A DNA stretch of 64,000 nt from Bemisia tabaci (GCF_918797505.1 NC_092798.1:6089501-6153500), one strand, 5' to 3'. Shown: positions 21,332 through 31,475, counted from the first letter of the stretch. A program made the numbers and translations. The notes: a model not told the origin generated them from the sequence alone.

Positions 21332-21584
21332 ATTGAGGGGTTTGGAGGACAAGGCGCACAAGTGCAATTTTTGAAAAAATGAGATATTAGTAATTTCACA
21401 CAAAACCAGGCTTAATGCACATTCTGCGAAAAATTCGCTCCCAAATTCCAATTTTTAAGTATCAAAAAGTCAGTATAAACGTTCCTTCCGCCATTAGGAT
21501 CTGTGTAATCTCGAAACTTCAAACATGTATTTCTCGAAATAGCGAAAACTGCACTTATACGCCTTGTCCTCCAAGCCCCTCAAT
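21332..21584. mobile_element. Inverted-repeat element family V, 253 bp
   Basis: ATTGAGGGGTTTGGAGGACA at the left is inverted as TGTCCTCCAAGCCCCTCAAT at the right. The arms (AAGGCG and GCACAAGTGCA/TGCACTTATAC) extend about 40 bp. Single copy here. Confidence 0.75.
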
Positions 21585-21963
21585 TCACATAATTTATTCC
21601 ACAAGGTATACGCGAGTTCCTGTAGTAGAGCTATTAACAATTTCCTCTGATAAACGCTTTCTTCAAAGAACTCGATCTTAATAGCCAGTTCAGCTTCTCT
21701 TGCTCTTGCACCCTCGCGAAAGCAATTCAGGTGATTCGAAGGTGACGATAGAATGAAAAATCAAAATGAGGATATGAAGGAAGCCGCGCAGAACCGGCCG
21801 TTGCAGCGCAATTTAAACGGCTAAAATGTAACTCTTGTGTAAATTCAATCGTCGGTCCTAAAATCCTCACAAGCGTTAACGAACCCCCAGGTCCCTCTTA
21901 AGTAAATCCGAAAAGCGCGGGAAAACGAAGCTAATTCCGATTGCATTTTCTTCTCCGAGCTGC

Positions 21964-22212
21964 CGCGCCGCACACAAAGCCGCGTCTACAGGAGAGGTCG
22001 GACAAAATCTGAAAACTTTGAAAGTTTATAATTTCGAAAATATGAAGCGAAGAAGTTTAAGAGTGGTTCCATTGGTTTTTTTGTGAAATTTTCTTAAAGT
22101 AACACCCCTTGAAATTGAATTTGTGACGAAATAAACATGAAAATTTGAAATTTTAGCCAAGCACTTTAGGTCAGACTTCTCCTATTAGTTCGTACTACTG
22201 CGCGCCGCGCCG
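21964..22212. mobile_element. Family L inverted-repeat element, degraded copy
   Basis: GAGAGGTCGGACAAAATCTG on the left and TCAGACTTCTCCTATTAG on the right match the L termini seen at 33506-33746 and 38766-39010. The interior shares GTGGTTCCATTGG and TTGTGACGAAATAAACATGA. Confidence 0.7.
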
Positions 22213-22603
22213 CGGCAGGTACCCTGAATTGAACCGATCCGGAATATTACTTACAATCCGCCGTTTCACTTACTCGCGTCTTTCTTCCGTTCAACCCCCG
22301 ACTACCCTCCTTTTACCCCCTCCCTCGGACTCCCACCCTTTCACCCCCGTAACCCCACAGCCCGTTCTCCGGGAGGCGCAACGTTAAAGCAGTGCACGTC
22401 GCTAACATAAAAAAATAAGGTGGAACTTTTTTCCAGCTCGGATATTCCATGCGCAATTACTGTTGCGAATTCTGCGGGGGGCGGCGCGGGGAGAGGGATC
22501 GTTCTATCCAAGTTTATGGGCGCATTCGGCGGGTAATTAGGAGGGTAGGAGCGGGCCCTCGACTAGGAGAGAGCAAGGCCGCCGGGTCGGTGCGTTTCCT
22601 AGT

Positions 22604-22690
22604 GTTTTCAGGGTGGGAGGGGGAGGGAGGTTGCTTCCCCCCGCCTCCTAGGGGGTTGTTTCCCCTCCCACCTCCTAGGGGGGGAGGGCT
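22604..22690 (+). repeat. G-rich/C-rich alternating tract
   Basis: Runs such as GGGTGGGAGGGGGAGGGAGG are followed by CCTCCTAGGGGG repeats. The G runs fit a G-quadruplex pattern. The Gly/Pro-rich frame over it (22449-22709) is a composition effect. Confidence 0.7.
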
Positions 22691-22704
22691 TGCCGCCGGT
22701 CAAA

Positions 22705-23020
22705 ACTAGAGTCCTTTTTTACTGAGAGTCAAGACAATGCGAATCCATTTCTGATTGGTTAACCGGATTTTAGGCCTTCACAGTGTCACAAACGGGAATA
22801 AAGATTACATTTTCACCAATTGCAAAGATTATAATCTGGAATGGACCGAGGAATTTCGGGTTCGGCAAGGAACAAACGGAATGAGAGAAGGAACGGAGAA
22901 AGGAATTTAAGAATGAGTCGATCAAAGATTACGAAAAACGTTCAATTTGTGTAATCTTTATCCCCGTTTGTGACTCCATGAGGGGTGTTGTCTTGACTCT
23001 CAGTATAAAGGGACTCTAGT
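22705..23020. mobile_element. Family C transposon, 316 bp, TSD CAAA
   Basis: TIRs are ACTAGAGTCC..ACTGAGAGTCAAGACAA and TTGTCTTGACTCTCAGT..GGACTCTAGT. CAAA is duplicated at 22701-22704 and 23021-23024. The interior has GGGAATAAAGATTACA against TGTAATCTTTATCCC-like inner repeats. A second copy lies at 26157-26596. Confidence 0.88.
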
Positions 23021-23060
23021 CAAAACAAACACACTCCGAGCGAGTGATCCACGATTCCAC

Positions 23061-23385
23061 TGTTGTGTGTTCGGGCAAGGGCGTGGCGTGCTTTGCGATT
23101 AATCGATTGATCTGCCGTTTAAGCTTACGGGGAAGGATCGATTATCGGGGTGTACCCTATAGTTATCGATTAATAATCATAGTTTCTAATAAAGAATTAC
23201 CAATAGCACATGAATCGCGCCTCGCAACTGTGTTCGGGGTACGATTAATCGATTGATCTGCCACCTAAGCCGAAGTAAAGGATCGATTATCGGTGTGTAC
23301 CTTAGTTATCGATTATTTATCATAGCTTCTAATGAGGAAATATACAGTCCATGAAATACGCTTCGCGACTGTGTTCGGGGTGTGT
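23061..23385 (+). repeat. Two tandem degraded family F units
   Basis: Two units of about 160 bp, starting near 23061 and 23227. Each has TTAATCGATTGATCTGCC, GGATCGATTATCGG and GTTATCGATTA, and each ends near CTGTGTTCGGGG. They resemble the F palindrome, but the right arms have decayed. Confidence 0.65.
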
Positions 23386-23446
23386 CAAATCGGAGAACAT
23401 GCATTTGATTTTGGAGAATTGAGAGTTGTTGGGACTTTGATGAAGT

Positions 23447-23500
23447 CCCCCTGGCCGCTTCGCGGCTCGATCGTTTATGGTCGCTTCGCGCCTCATGACG
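23447..23500. repeat. GC hairpins of Helitron-like type
   Basis: CCCCCTGGCCGCTTCGCGGC and GGTCGCTTCGCGCC recur as in 12240-12290 and 17750-17800. No clear CTRR end is visible here. Confidence 0.4.
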
Positions 23501-23703
23501 AGAACAAGTTCAATTTAGGTTAACTTCAATTTTTTATGCTTCAAAAATTTGAAGAGAGAGAGGGCTCATCGAGGTATCGGTTCTGGTTAATTCTTAACCA
23601 AAATCAACCCAACTATATTCCACGTTGATCAGTTTTTTCTCATGTTCAGATTATATTACAGATTACAGATATCCTAGATGTAGGAATAGTATAACGTCTT
23701 GGA

Positions 23704-23835
23704 TAGTGGCGTGCCTTGCGACAAATTGCTTTATCTCTCATTTAAACGTTAGGAAAAGGAACGATAAACAGGGTGCAAGGAACACATCAATAATCGATTC
23801 TATACCGTGGCTTCAAATGGGGAATTATCGAAAAT
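23704..23835. mobile_element. Family F, degraded copy
   Basis: GATAGTGGCGTGCCTTGCGA on the left, ATAAACAGGGTG in the centre and TAATCGATT on the right. The right terminal arm is missing. Confidence 0.6.
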
Positions 23836-24423
23836 CCATCATTCACTCGTCGCCTTTGGTCTTAGAATTTTCTATGATTCAAAATTAAATTATGGAGAAC
23901 TATCTGCAGTAAAATATCCCAAGTCGGAATGTTGTTTAATTTCCTGCTGAGAAAATAGAGGATCAGAAGACAATTAGTCAATGGTCTGTGTCGCTAGACT
24001 GATTCTGGTTGGTAATGCCGACAGCCGGAAAATCATGAAACTAGGTTTGGTATATATTTAGTTATTATTATGACAGAAAATGGACAATGCTTTTTGGCAA
24101 AAAACCGACTGATGACAGCTGTTGCTAAATTTTATCGAGAAATCTACTTTTTGAAGGTAAATGGTCGTGAAAATTTACTTCAAGCCTTGAAAGAAACTCC
24201 TGTTGTTTTTTTCAGGAAAATCTGTATATGATCTTAATTTAATCCGAAGGTATATACGTCTTTTCAGTGCACATCTTCCTTGACGGTCGTAGCTATTGTA
24301 GCAACAAGAAATAGGACACATTTTCTTTTGGATATTAGAAATTTTTTCCATCAAATAATTCCGACCTCGACCTAACTCACAAACTATCGCATTCATGAAG
24401 ATTTAGTGCTTATAGCTTTTTTT
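23836..24423. other. Unassigned non-coding stretch
   Basis: No gene or repeat boundary recognised. Confidence 0.4.
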
Positions 24424-24698
24424 GCCGGCCTGGTTGGCCCAGTGGTCAGGGTGTCTGACTCTAGGTCAAAAGGTCCCGGGTTTAATCCCGGTAGTGGTGA
24501 CAAATGCTCTCAGAACTGACGATTAGTGCTGAAACAGATCCCACTCGGCCTTACTCCCTGTATATTTGAAAATCCTGGAGCATGGATGTGCATTCGCACT
24601 AACCATATGCGGTGGCTGTTTGTCTAGCGACTAAGCCCAAGGTAACACAACCTAGAGAGTGCTCCACCTTTTGATTAAAATAAATAAAAAAAAAAAAC
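24424..24698 (+). mobile_element. tRNA-derived SINE
   Basis: The head (24424-24501) has an A-box-like TGGCCCAGTGGTCAGG and a B-box-like GGGTTTAATCCCGG at tRNA spacing, with a plausible anticodon-like hairpin (TGAC..GTCA). The acceptor ends do not pair, so it is not a functional tRNA gene. A tRNA-unrelated body of about 180 bp follows (GCATGGATGTGCATTCGCAC, GCGGTGGCTGTTTGTC). It ends in AAATAAATA and a poly-A tail. Transcription by RNA polymerase III from the internal promoter would be expected (family knowledge). Confidence 0.8.
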
Positions 24699-25480
24699 CT
24701 ATTTTTTTTGGTGGGCGATCTAATCTAAAATATGGAAATAGACAGATTTTGTTGGACCCTATACACAATAAAAAACCGCAGGAAGACTTAAAAAATTAGA
24801 AATTTTCACGGGGGACTCAAAAATCCCATGAAATATCCCTTGCTATACTGCTGCACAAATATTAAGAACTAATAGCCATGATATCTGGCATCATTGTACG
24901 CAACGTATACCTATGCATTTATTTAAGTGAATAAGAAATAGCCAGCCCTTCGTGGGATGCAGTGCATAATTTAATTACTTCAACCCGATTTCTGTAATGG
25001 TAATCTGCTCGTCAGACAGATGGAGAGAAAACGCGGGAAAAGATACAAGCGAAAAAACGGAGGAAAAATAGCAAGCTTTTAATCGAGGGATTTTTTAAAT
25101 CCATCCGTATACGTTTGCAGTTCTTCTTTCCATATTATTTAAAGCAGCGCTTCGTGGCTTATAAATTCAGATCCCTTGAAATAAAAACATGGAATAAGGT
25201 GTTGGAATAAGCGGTATGAAAAATGTGTATCCACCGACATATTTTCAGGATATGATTTACCGACTCATAGTGTTCATTCGACCAGGAAACTGAGCAGAAT
25301 TATGTGAAGTAATGAAAAATTAATTATTTATATAAAGAAGTATAAATTAATTTTAAGTTATCAATATCGAATTCTCCAATTTTTCAAAAGTGTAAAAAAT
25401 TCTCTGAGAAACGCGATGAAAAATACAAACATGCTGGCTAAGAAGTCGTATTCAGAGGCGGATCTAGCTATTAGGCAACT
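24699..25480. other. Unassigned AT-rich stretch
   Basis: No gene or repeat boundary recognised. Confidence 0.4.
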
Positions 25481-25583
25481 TTTACATAAGAATCAATAGT
25501 CAAACCGCAAATTCCTCAGTGAGGAATTCGCGGATGAGGATGTTGCATGTGTGAGGAATCCTCACACATGCAACATCTCCATT
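25481..25583. mobile_element. Scrambled family B termini
   Basis: Pieces of B ends in rearranged order: AAATTCCTCA|GTGAGGAATT, then GAGGATGTTGCATGTGTGAGG followed head-to-head by CCTCACACATGCAACATCTC. It contains a small perfect hairpin of B terminus with no B interior. Confidence 0.7.
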
Positions 25584-25689
25584 AAGGGAATAGCTGTTAA
25601 AGTAAGGAACGAATATGAGTGTGGTCCGTACATTTTAATAGTGTCGAGTCTCTCTGAAGGTCGCGCAAGCCTCTCGAAGTTCCTTCAAT

Positions 25690-25760
25690 CCATCGTTTAT
25701 GCAACCCGAGCTCCGGAGAGTTAAAATAGTTGCTGGACGCGCGCCGTGCGTTATTCGGGA
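25690..25760 (+). repeat. Dispersed 65-bp repeat (copy 1)
   Basis: GCAACCCGAGCTCCGGAGAG, then TTAAAATAGTTGCTGG, recurs near 58680-58740 with few changes. Nature unknown. Confidence 0.7.
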
Positions 25761-25988
25761 CCTCCTAGGGAAAGAGCTGTTGAATAAGTAAGAAACAACT
25801 ATGAATGCGGCCCGTGCGTAGTATCTGTCTGCCGTTCTAAGAAAAAACGTCATATGAACACTGAGGAGTTGCCAAATTCCACCGAATAAAACATGTATTT
25901 CCGAGGAAAGTTATGCAAATTTATCCGTGAAATTTTCGGATTTGTTAGATTGAGTTGCGAACAAAATTATCTGAAAATTTCCGAGTTC

Positions 25989-26632
25989 GTCTTGTTGTAG
26001 AGATGGACTCTCAGGATAGCGTGGCATATCCCCCCCCCCCCCCCCATTTTGGCCTCAACTTGAGAGCTTTTTTTGAGCTTGGGAGTTGATTTCAGAAAAA
26101 ACCAGTGGGACCATCGTGTTTCTCGCAAACTTTTACATAAGAATCAATAGTCAAATCTAGAGTCCCTTTATACCCAGAGTTAAGACAACTCGATTATCAG
26201 CTGACTGGTAGCCGCGGCCTTGGCTGGCCATGGAGGCACAAACAAGTGCACCCAAACGAACGATATTGGGGGATAAGGATCAGGAATCCTGCGATGTCTG
26301 TCACACAAAAACAACAACATCAACAAATTGATCAATTAAAAAGAAAATGAGATTGGTTTGTGAATAATTTCTTAATCTATTTTCATTTTGGACCGACGGA
26401 AATAACAATTTACTCTTGATAAACCACAATTAGGTAATATTTTCATTATTCTTGTTCACATTCGAGTCATCGCCATCTTGGTGCAATCGCTTGCGACTCC
26501 ATGAGCGAGAACCAATCAGGATTGGATTTTTTTTAGGCCACTTTCAGCCCAACCAAATGTGAGTTGTCTTAACTCTGGGTATAAGGGGACTCCAGTTAAA
26601 TCGCAAATTCCTCACACATGTAACATCTCCAT
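25989..26632. mobile_element. Family B right half, nested in A and split by C
   Basis: Begins GTCTTGTTGTAGAGATGGAC (mid-B) and ends ACATGTAACATCTCCATT. The left half of B is absent. A C run replaces part of the usual ATATCCCCTCCATTTTGG (about 26030-26045). Confidence 0.8.
26157..26596. mobile_element. Family C element, innermost insertion
   Basis: TIRs are CTAGAGTCCCTTTATACCCA and TGGGTATAAGGGGACTCCAG. The B sequence AGTCAAATCGCAAATT is interrupted here, with AAAT present on both sides (26153-26156 and 26597-26601 region), consistent with a 4-bp duplication. The interior is longer than in the 22705 copy. Confidence 0.85.
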
Positions 26633-26701
26633 TTGGGTTTTTATTGGAGGAAACTTGGCAACGTCTGAAGGCTCATACTGCGTTCTCCCTTAGCACGGCA
26701 G

Positions 26702-27094
26702 TAAAAGGTTGCGAAAGCATGCATTCCGTGGATGCGTCGGCAACGCGGGCGCGAGTCGTCGTTTTCGCATAATCGCGTAAAATCCGACGCGTGTCACTCC
26801 CTCCCCCCTCCTCGTGGGTTCGCTGATCCTCCTTTCATCTCTCGGTGAATCCGTGATCTCACCGCCCCAAAACGACAACCGCGAACCTCGTCCCGAAAGG
26901 TGCTCATCTGTCGGATCCCTCTTTAACTCCGCTCGGTCGCTGCTCCAACGCACCCGATCCGATTCCGTCTACTCCCTCGTCAATATTACAGATTTAACGC
27001 TCGATTTTGCAACGATGGCACGGTTCGAAATATTGCTTTTAAGGGGGTTTCGATCATTCCCAGCCCGCAAGTTAACCTCACAGACGATATATTT
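26702..27094 (+). other. CpG-rich stretch with dispersed 95-bp repeat
   Basis: 26750-26950 is GC-rich; frames on both strands have no recognisable domain. The segment 26980-27075 (CGATTTTGCAACGATGGCAC, ATTGCTTTTAAGGGGGTTT) is about three-quarters identical to 29186-29285. Confidence 0.5.
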
Positions 27095-27138
27095 GAACCG
27101 CGCCAAACAGAAAGGAATCAAACCATTTCTGCTATGAC

Positions 27139-27896
27139 CAAATAGACTGATTGAGTGACTACGTCATTCGATGTCATATCGAACTCTTGGTTCAAACCAT
27201 AACAAAATATAAACTGTATTGTGCACCAAATGTATCGAAAATTTCGACGCGATATTTTCGATCGTTCTATTTTCTTTTAATGTAACCAAAATAAAATTAA
27301 ATATCATCCGAGTTTCGGAATCGTTACAACGAGGATACATATTTTCCCTTTAATTATTGTAAAGACTGGAGCAGAAATTCAAGAATGATGACACGTTTAA
27401 TCCTACAGCATTCCTATAGTCTTGTAGGCTCTGCTATGCGTTTCACGCGAACTGACCGACTTCACTGCGTTTGGCGCAATGCGAGAAGTATTCATACAGT
27501 CTTGTAGGCGCTAATATGGGCTCGACGCCGACCGCACTGTTTTGCGCAATGCGTGAGGTATTCCTACAGTCTTGCAGGCGCCAATATGCGTTTGTCGCAC
27601 TGTCTTTTGCGCAATTATTTGAACTTTTGTTAGAATAATCGCGGCGTAACATAACCTCATGTACGAATTCTTCATGAGTTTATTGGGTTAATTTAATAGA
27701 GCTTAGGCATTGACCGGTCATTAATGAATTAAAGACTCATTAAACAGGAGAAAGTTTGATTGTAAAAAACACTGGGACGCATTTTACCACCGTGGTGCAA
27801 AGGGCGTAAATCAGGAGCAAGGTTCTGTGTTTGTTTACATTTGAACCAAAGGTTCGATATTATATCGAATAGCGTAGCCACTAAATCAGTCTATTT
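27139..27896. mobile_element. Family K inverted-repeat element nested in J
   Basis: About 60-bp TIRs. The left starts AGACTGATTGAGTGACTACG and continues ATATCGAAC..TTGGTTCAAA; the right has TTTGAACCAAAGGTTCGATA and ends TAGCCACTAAATCAGTCT. The interior holds a three-unit array (27411-27620). No transposase. Confidence 0.75.
27411..27620 (+). repeat. Three-unit array of the ~70-bp unit inside K
   Basis: Units start TTCCTATAGTCTTGTAGG (27411), TTCATACAGTCTTGTAGGCG (27491) and TTCCTACAGTCTTGCAGGCG (27561), spaced 80 and 70 bp. GTATTC..TTGCAGGCGCC aligns with GTATAT..TTGAAGGCGCC in the 6394 array. Confidence 0.75.
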
Positions 27897-28272
27897 AACT
27901 GGACAATTTACATTTTTATATGAAATCGGGTATGCGGATTTTTGTGCAAATTTCAGTGAATTTCCTGCATTGCACGAAATAAATTCCTTTAAATTATCCT
28001 AGGAATCCGCACAAACATTCTCTTGTGATACATTGAATCGCCCAGTTAAATTTGACAATAGCTGTGGCCTGGTTCTATTCTGCTGAACGTTGTCTATCTT
28101 AGAGACTCCCTCTTAAAATCTGAACAATTTAATAGAGTGAGGGAAAAGTTTCATTCAGAAGTCGGTGATGGTTTGTCAGTAACTCCTTGTGCAAAAGTTC
28201 AATAAAAATTCGCCTAACTGTGACTGATGAATGTCAAGGTGAGCATAGGCACTTTACTAGAGGCGAGTTTTT

Positions 28273-28652
28273 CAGGGTGTCTACTGTCAGTAAAAACTGG
28301 AAAAGTCAGGAAAACCGGTCATGGATCAGGCAACTTCAAGTGCGTCAAGCATTTTCCAACTACATGCAAGTAAGCATTTGGAAAACGGGACGTTTTATTC
28401 AATTCATTAGGTATGCTGGTCGGTACAATCAACGAGTTAATTGGACTGAATTTTGCATTTAGGAACTACAATTTCTGTCTCAGTTTAGAAACAACGTGCA
28501 TACCATTAGTTTCCCTATGTACATAAGTGTTTTTACCTTTGAGCCAGAATCCCGAAGTGCAAAAATGTAGTCCAATTTATCCGCGCCAATGATCAGGAAA
28601 TGTCCCTTAAAATATCAGGGAATTTTAGAATGAAATTTCAGTAGACACCCTG
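28273..28652. mobile_element. Family O element (CAGGGTGTCTAC ends) with nested H
   Basis: Ends are CAGGGTGTCTACTG and CAGTAGACACCCTG, a 14-bp perfect TIR. The subterminal sequence has AAAAGTCAGGAAAACCGG and AAATATCAGGGAATTTTA, the same words as the minisatellite at 39752-40506. A family H copy is inserted at 28442-28575. Confidence 0.85.
28442..28575. mobile_element. Family H MITE nested in O
   Basis: TGGACTGAATTTTGCATTTA on the left, GTGCAAAAATGTAGTCCA on the right. The inner arms are diverged from copy 1. Confidence 0.75.
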
Positions 28653-28681
28653 TTCTTGCAAACATGTAGATTAGAATTCCT

Positions 28682-28914
28682 CACTGGAAAAAAAACACAT
28701 TGGATCCAGAGTCCAGACTCTTAAAAACATTGACAAGAAAAAATACTCTTGATTCAATCGGATTTTTGCTTAAATCAAGAACTAAGCTAAGCTAACTAAT
28801 TTGAGCGGGATTCCTTTTGATTTAAGCTTAAATCTGATTGAATCAAGAGTATTTTTTCTTGTCAATGTTTTCAAGAGTCTGGACTCTAGATCCAATGTGT
28901 TTTTTTTTCCAGTG
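28682..28914. mobile_element. CACTG-ended MITE, copy 5
   Basis: Complete: CACTGG at 28682, CCAGTG at 28909-28914, 233 bp, with the typical arms (GGATCCAGAGTCCAGACTCT; AGAGTCTGGACTCTAGATCC). Confidence 0.92.
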
Positions 28915-28954
28915 TTGTATCAATTGAAGTACATTTTGAAATAATTGGAAATTA

Positions 28955-29067
28955 AATTTTTTGGCTCATCCGTCAAAACACTTATCTGCGCAGGGAAGGT
29001 AATGTTAGATGTGTCGTTTTTAAATTGAGCCAGAAATTGTAGTCTCTGATTGCAAAATGTAGTCTTG
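28955..29067. mobile_element. Family H, partial copy
   Basis: Only the right part is recognisable (AAATTGAGCCAGAAATTGTA, GATTGCAAAATGTAGTC). Confidence 0.55.
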
Positions 29068-29185
29068 TTGTTCAGCTGAGGTATAATTAGGCGAATCTGA
29101 ACGTCGACTTCCGAATGTAACTTTTATATTACAAGGAAGTGAATGTGGATTTTCTAAAATGTATTGTCCCTGTCCGTCTCGCATG

Positions 29186-29285
29186 TAAATCTTACCGATT
29201 TTACGCTAGATTTTGCAACCGTAGCAGGGTTCGGAATTTTGCTTTTAAGAGAGTTTTAATTATTCCCAGTTCTCAAGTGGGCCTG
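29186..29285 (+). repeat. Dispersed 95-bp repeat (copy 2)
   Basis: Matches 26980-27075: TAGATTTTGCAACCGTAGCA, then TTTTGCTTTTAAGAGAG, TTCCCAG. Nature unknown. Confidence 0.6.
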
Positions 29286-29377
29286 CCTCTGCGGAGGTGG
29301 TTGAGAATTCAGGGAGTCAACTAGAGACTAGCTTTTAACTGGAAATATCTGGATCGGAACTTCATCGGAACTGACTC

Positions 29378-29539
29378 AGTGGCGTGGCGTGCTTTGCGAT
29401 ATATCGAATGATCTGTCATTTAAACCTATGGAAAAGTATCGATTAACAGGGTGTTCGCAGCTAACACCTTAATAATCGATTATTTACCGCAGGTTCAAAT
29501 GGGGAAATATCGATAAATCGCAAAGCACGCCACGCCACA
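29378..29539. mobile_element. Palindromic MITE family F, copy 2
   Basis: 162 bp from CAGTGGCGTGGCGTGCTTTG to CAAAGCACGCCACGCCACAG. The centre is GGGTGTTCGCAGCTAACACC. Near-complete palindrome. Confidence 0.88.
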
Positions 29540-29934
29540 GAACGGACTCTCATACAAAACTCGAGACCGAACATCTTGTTGCCCGTTTTCACATCAAAAT
29601 GTTAACGCAAGATACCGCAATCACCTTGAAAATCGTTGTATTCAACAAACAGTGTGAATATTCAACTTTGAAGAGTTTCCCCCAAAGCTATACATGCTGT
29701 CTCTATTTTTTCCAGTAAAATCAGTAGCATGTGTGTTTTTTTGGTTTGCTACAAATCGTCAACAATTTTTTTTCAATCTAAGCAGCACTAAAAAATCTTT
29801 TGTTTCTCCAAAGAGTGTCTCAATGTTCAAGTTTAAATCATGAGTTCTCTTTCACGCATGGAAAACGCATATTTTTCAATTACCGTTTTCTATAGTCAAA
29901 TATTGTTCTCTCACTAAGACCGGCGTTTTAGTGT
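29540..29934. other. Unassigned non-coding stretch
   Basis: No gene or repeat boundary recognised. Confidence 0.4.
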
Positions 29935-30372
29935 TTCACTTAACGTCGACGTGTTGGGAGGTGAACTCTGCCGTGCTAAGGAAGAACGCCGCATGATCAT
30001 TTGAGAGTTGCCAAATTTCACTTGATAAGACATGTATTGTTGACAACATCAATGCATATTTTTACGTGATATTTTCAAATATTTTAGATTGCATTGCGTA
30101 CACAATTATCTGAAAATTTGGGGGGGGGGGGGTATATTATCAATTTTCCAAGTAAAGTTGGTTTTTATTGAAGGAAACTTGGCAACGTCTGAAGACTCAT
30201 ACGGCGTTCTTCCTTAGCACGGCAGAACTGATGTTTATGTGCTCTACGATGAGTACGACGGCCGATAGCCAGTCGCGGAAATTGATGTGAAGGCACGGAT
30301 GCAACTATTCGTGCTCGACGGATGTCCGTGTTGCATAAGCGAAGAATTGAAGGCGCTTTACTTTTCTTCGCA
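29935..30372 (+). repeat. Segment D, copy 1, carrying an A insertion
   Basis: TTAACGTCGACGTG before, and TGTTTATGTGCTCTACGATG plus ATGCAACTATTCGTGCTCGA after, the A element match 39013-39195, which lacks the insertion. The 30302-30362 part is a copy of the ~70-bp GAAGGCG unit. Confidence 0.8.
29968..30225. mobile_element. MITE family A, intact copy, TSD AACT
   Basis: 258 bp from CTGCCGTGCTAAGGAAGAAC to CGTTCTTCCTTAGCACGGCAG. AACT occurs on both sides (29964-29967, 30226-30229). The paralogous segment at 39013 is uninterrupted, confirming the boundaries. Confidence 0.92.
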
Positions 30373-30472
30373 CGATACAGTGATTCTTTTCGATTCTAAG
30401 CCCTAGTCTAACTGACTCAGATTGTAAAACTCGTAACACTTATTGAATGAGGACGCATCCAACATTGAAGGA

Positions 30473-30822
30473 ACGAGAAGCAGAAAAAGAATAATAAAAA
30501 TGAGTTTTAGAGGAAGAGGATGGAGGGTTAAAGGATGAACACTACAAAGAAGGAGAGGAGATTCGAGAAGAAAAATGTAGTGGCAAAAAAAATGAGGGAG
30601 AGGAGGAGACAAGGAGGCAGAATAGGAAGAGAAATAAAAGGTAATAGAAGAAGACGAAGACTAAGAAAAATTGGAAGAAGAAGAAAGAGACAATGACGAA
30701 TAAGAGGAAAGGAAAATATAGAAGTGGAGGAGGATCGAGAAAAAAAGTAGGAAAAGAAGGGGAAAAAAGAATGAGGAGTTGGAGGAGAGAAGAAAAAAAT
30801 AGAAGGAGAAGAAGGGAAAGAA
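30473..30822 (+). repeat. 350-bp purine-rich tract
   Basis: The plus strand is almost all A and G, with irregular GAA/GGA/GAG words and no fixed period. The minus-strand Leu/Ser/Phe/Pro-rich frames are composition artefacts. It could form triplex or unusual DNA. Confidence 0.85.
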
Positions 30823-30832
30823 TAAGTATTAT

Positions 30833-30885
30833 CCAAGTGAATTTGATAACGCCTGAAGACTCATAAGACGTTATTCCTTAACGCG
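30833..30885 (+). mobile_element. Family A right end only
   Basis: AATTTGATAACGCCTGAAGA, CTCATAAGACGTTATTCCTTA, with no left half nearby. Truncated copy. Confidence 0.55.
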
Positions 30886-31221
30886 TTACAAATCTGATTT
30901 TAGTGGCTCCATCGTCGATTTTTGAAAAAAAAAATTGCAATATTTTCATGTAAATTCATTCAATTTCCTTCAAATGTAAGAAAAAATCCAGATAAACAAC
31001 AGCGACTCCGTCAACCCACGCCAAGCCCATAAAGAGAATGGATGCGAAGCAAGCGGGACAAAAATCAAGAAAAATCACTAACAAGGGATGGAAGTCACTC
31101 CGAATACAAACAACGGCCGCGCTGTGTGTCACGGTGAAAAATTGCACCCTGCAACCGCTGTAAATAAGGGTGGGCTTTCCTCGGAATTCTAATATCTCGG
31201 TAAAAAGCCCCAGAAAGTTCG
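30886..31221. other. Unassigned non-coding stretch
   Basis: A 91-codon minus-strand frame (30956-31231) has no recognisable domain. No gene called. Confidence 0.35.
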
Positions 31222-31475
31222 CTGCCGTCACGAGGAAAAACGCCGTATGAACATTCGAGAGTTTCCCAATTCTCCCTATTAAAGCGTCTTTTTTTGAGGA
31301 GGGATATCCATATTTTCTCTTGAAATTTCCGGATATTTTAGATCTGGTCGCGAATAATTTTCTCTGAAAAATTCAAAAAGAAAATGTTCACAGATTTCCC
31401 TGAAAATTCATTTTTTATCAAAGGAAATTTGGCAACGTCAAAAGGTTTATACGGCGTTTTTCCTTACCATGACAG
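31222..31475. mobile_element. MITE family A, copy
   Basis: CTGCCGTCACGAGGAAAAAC on the left, CGTTTTTCCTTACCATGACAG on the right. The flanks TTCG/TTCA are compatible with a mutated 4-bp target duplication. Confidence 0.85.

Larger units (their letters stand above)
25829..26701. mobile_element. Family A element split by nested B and C
   Basis: The left half (25829-25988) starts CTGCCGTTCTAAG and the right half (26633-26701) ends CGTTCTCCCTTAGCACGGCA. The halves are separated by half of a B element which itself contains a C element. Three insertion layers are visible. Confidence 0.8.
27095..28091. mobile_element. Family J element split by nested K
   Basis: The left end (GAACCGCGCCAAACAGAAAG) and right end (AATAGCTGTGGCCTGGTTCT, CTGCTGAACG) match the J TIRs seen intact at 63083-63295. 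The J interior resumes after 27896 (AACTGGACAATTTACATTTT). Confidence 0.75.

Noticed and set aside
24424..24501. Functional tRNA gene
   Set aside because: A and B boxes are present but the acceptor ends do not pair, and the sequence continues into a SINE body and poly-A tail.
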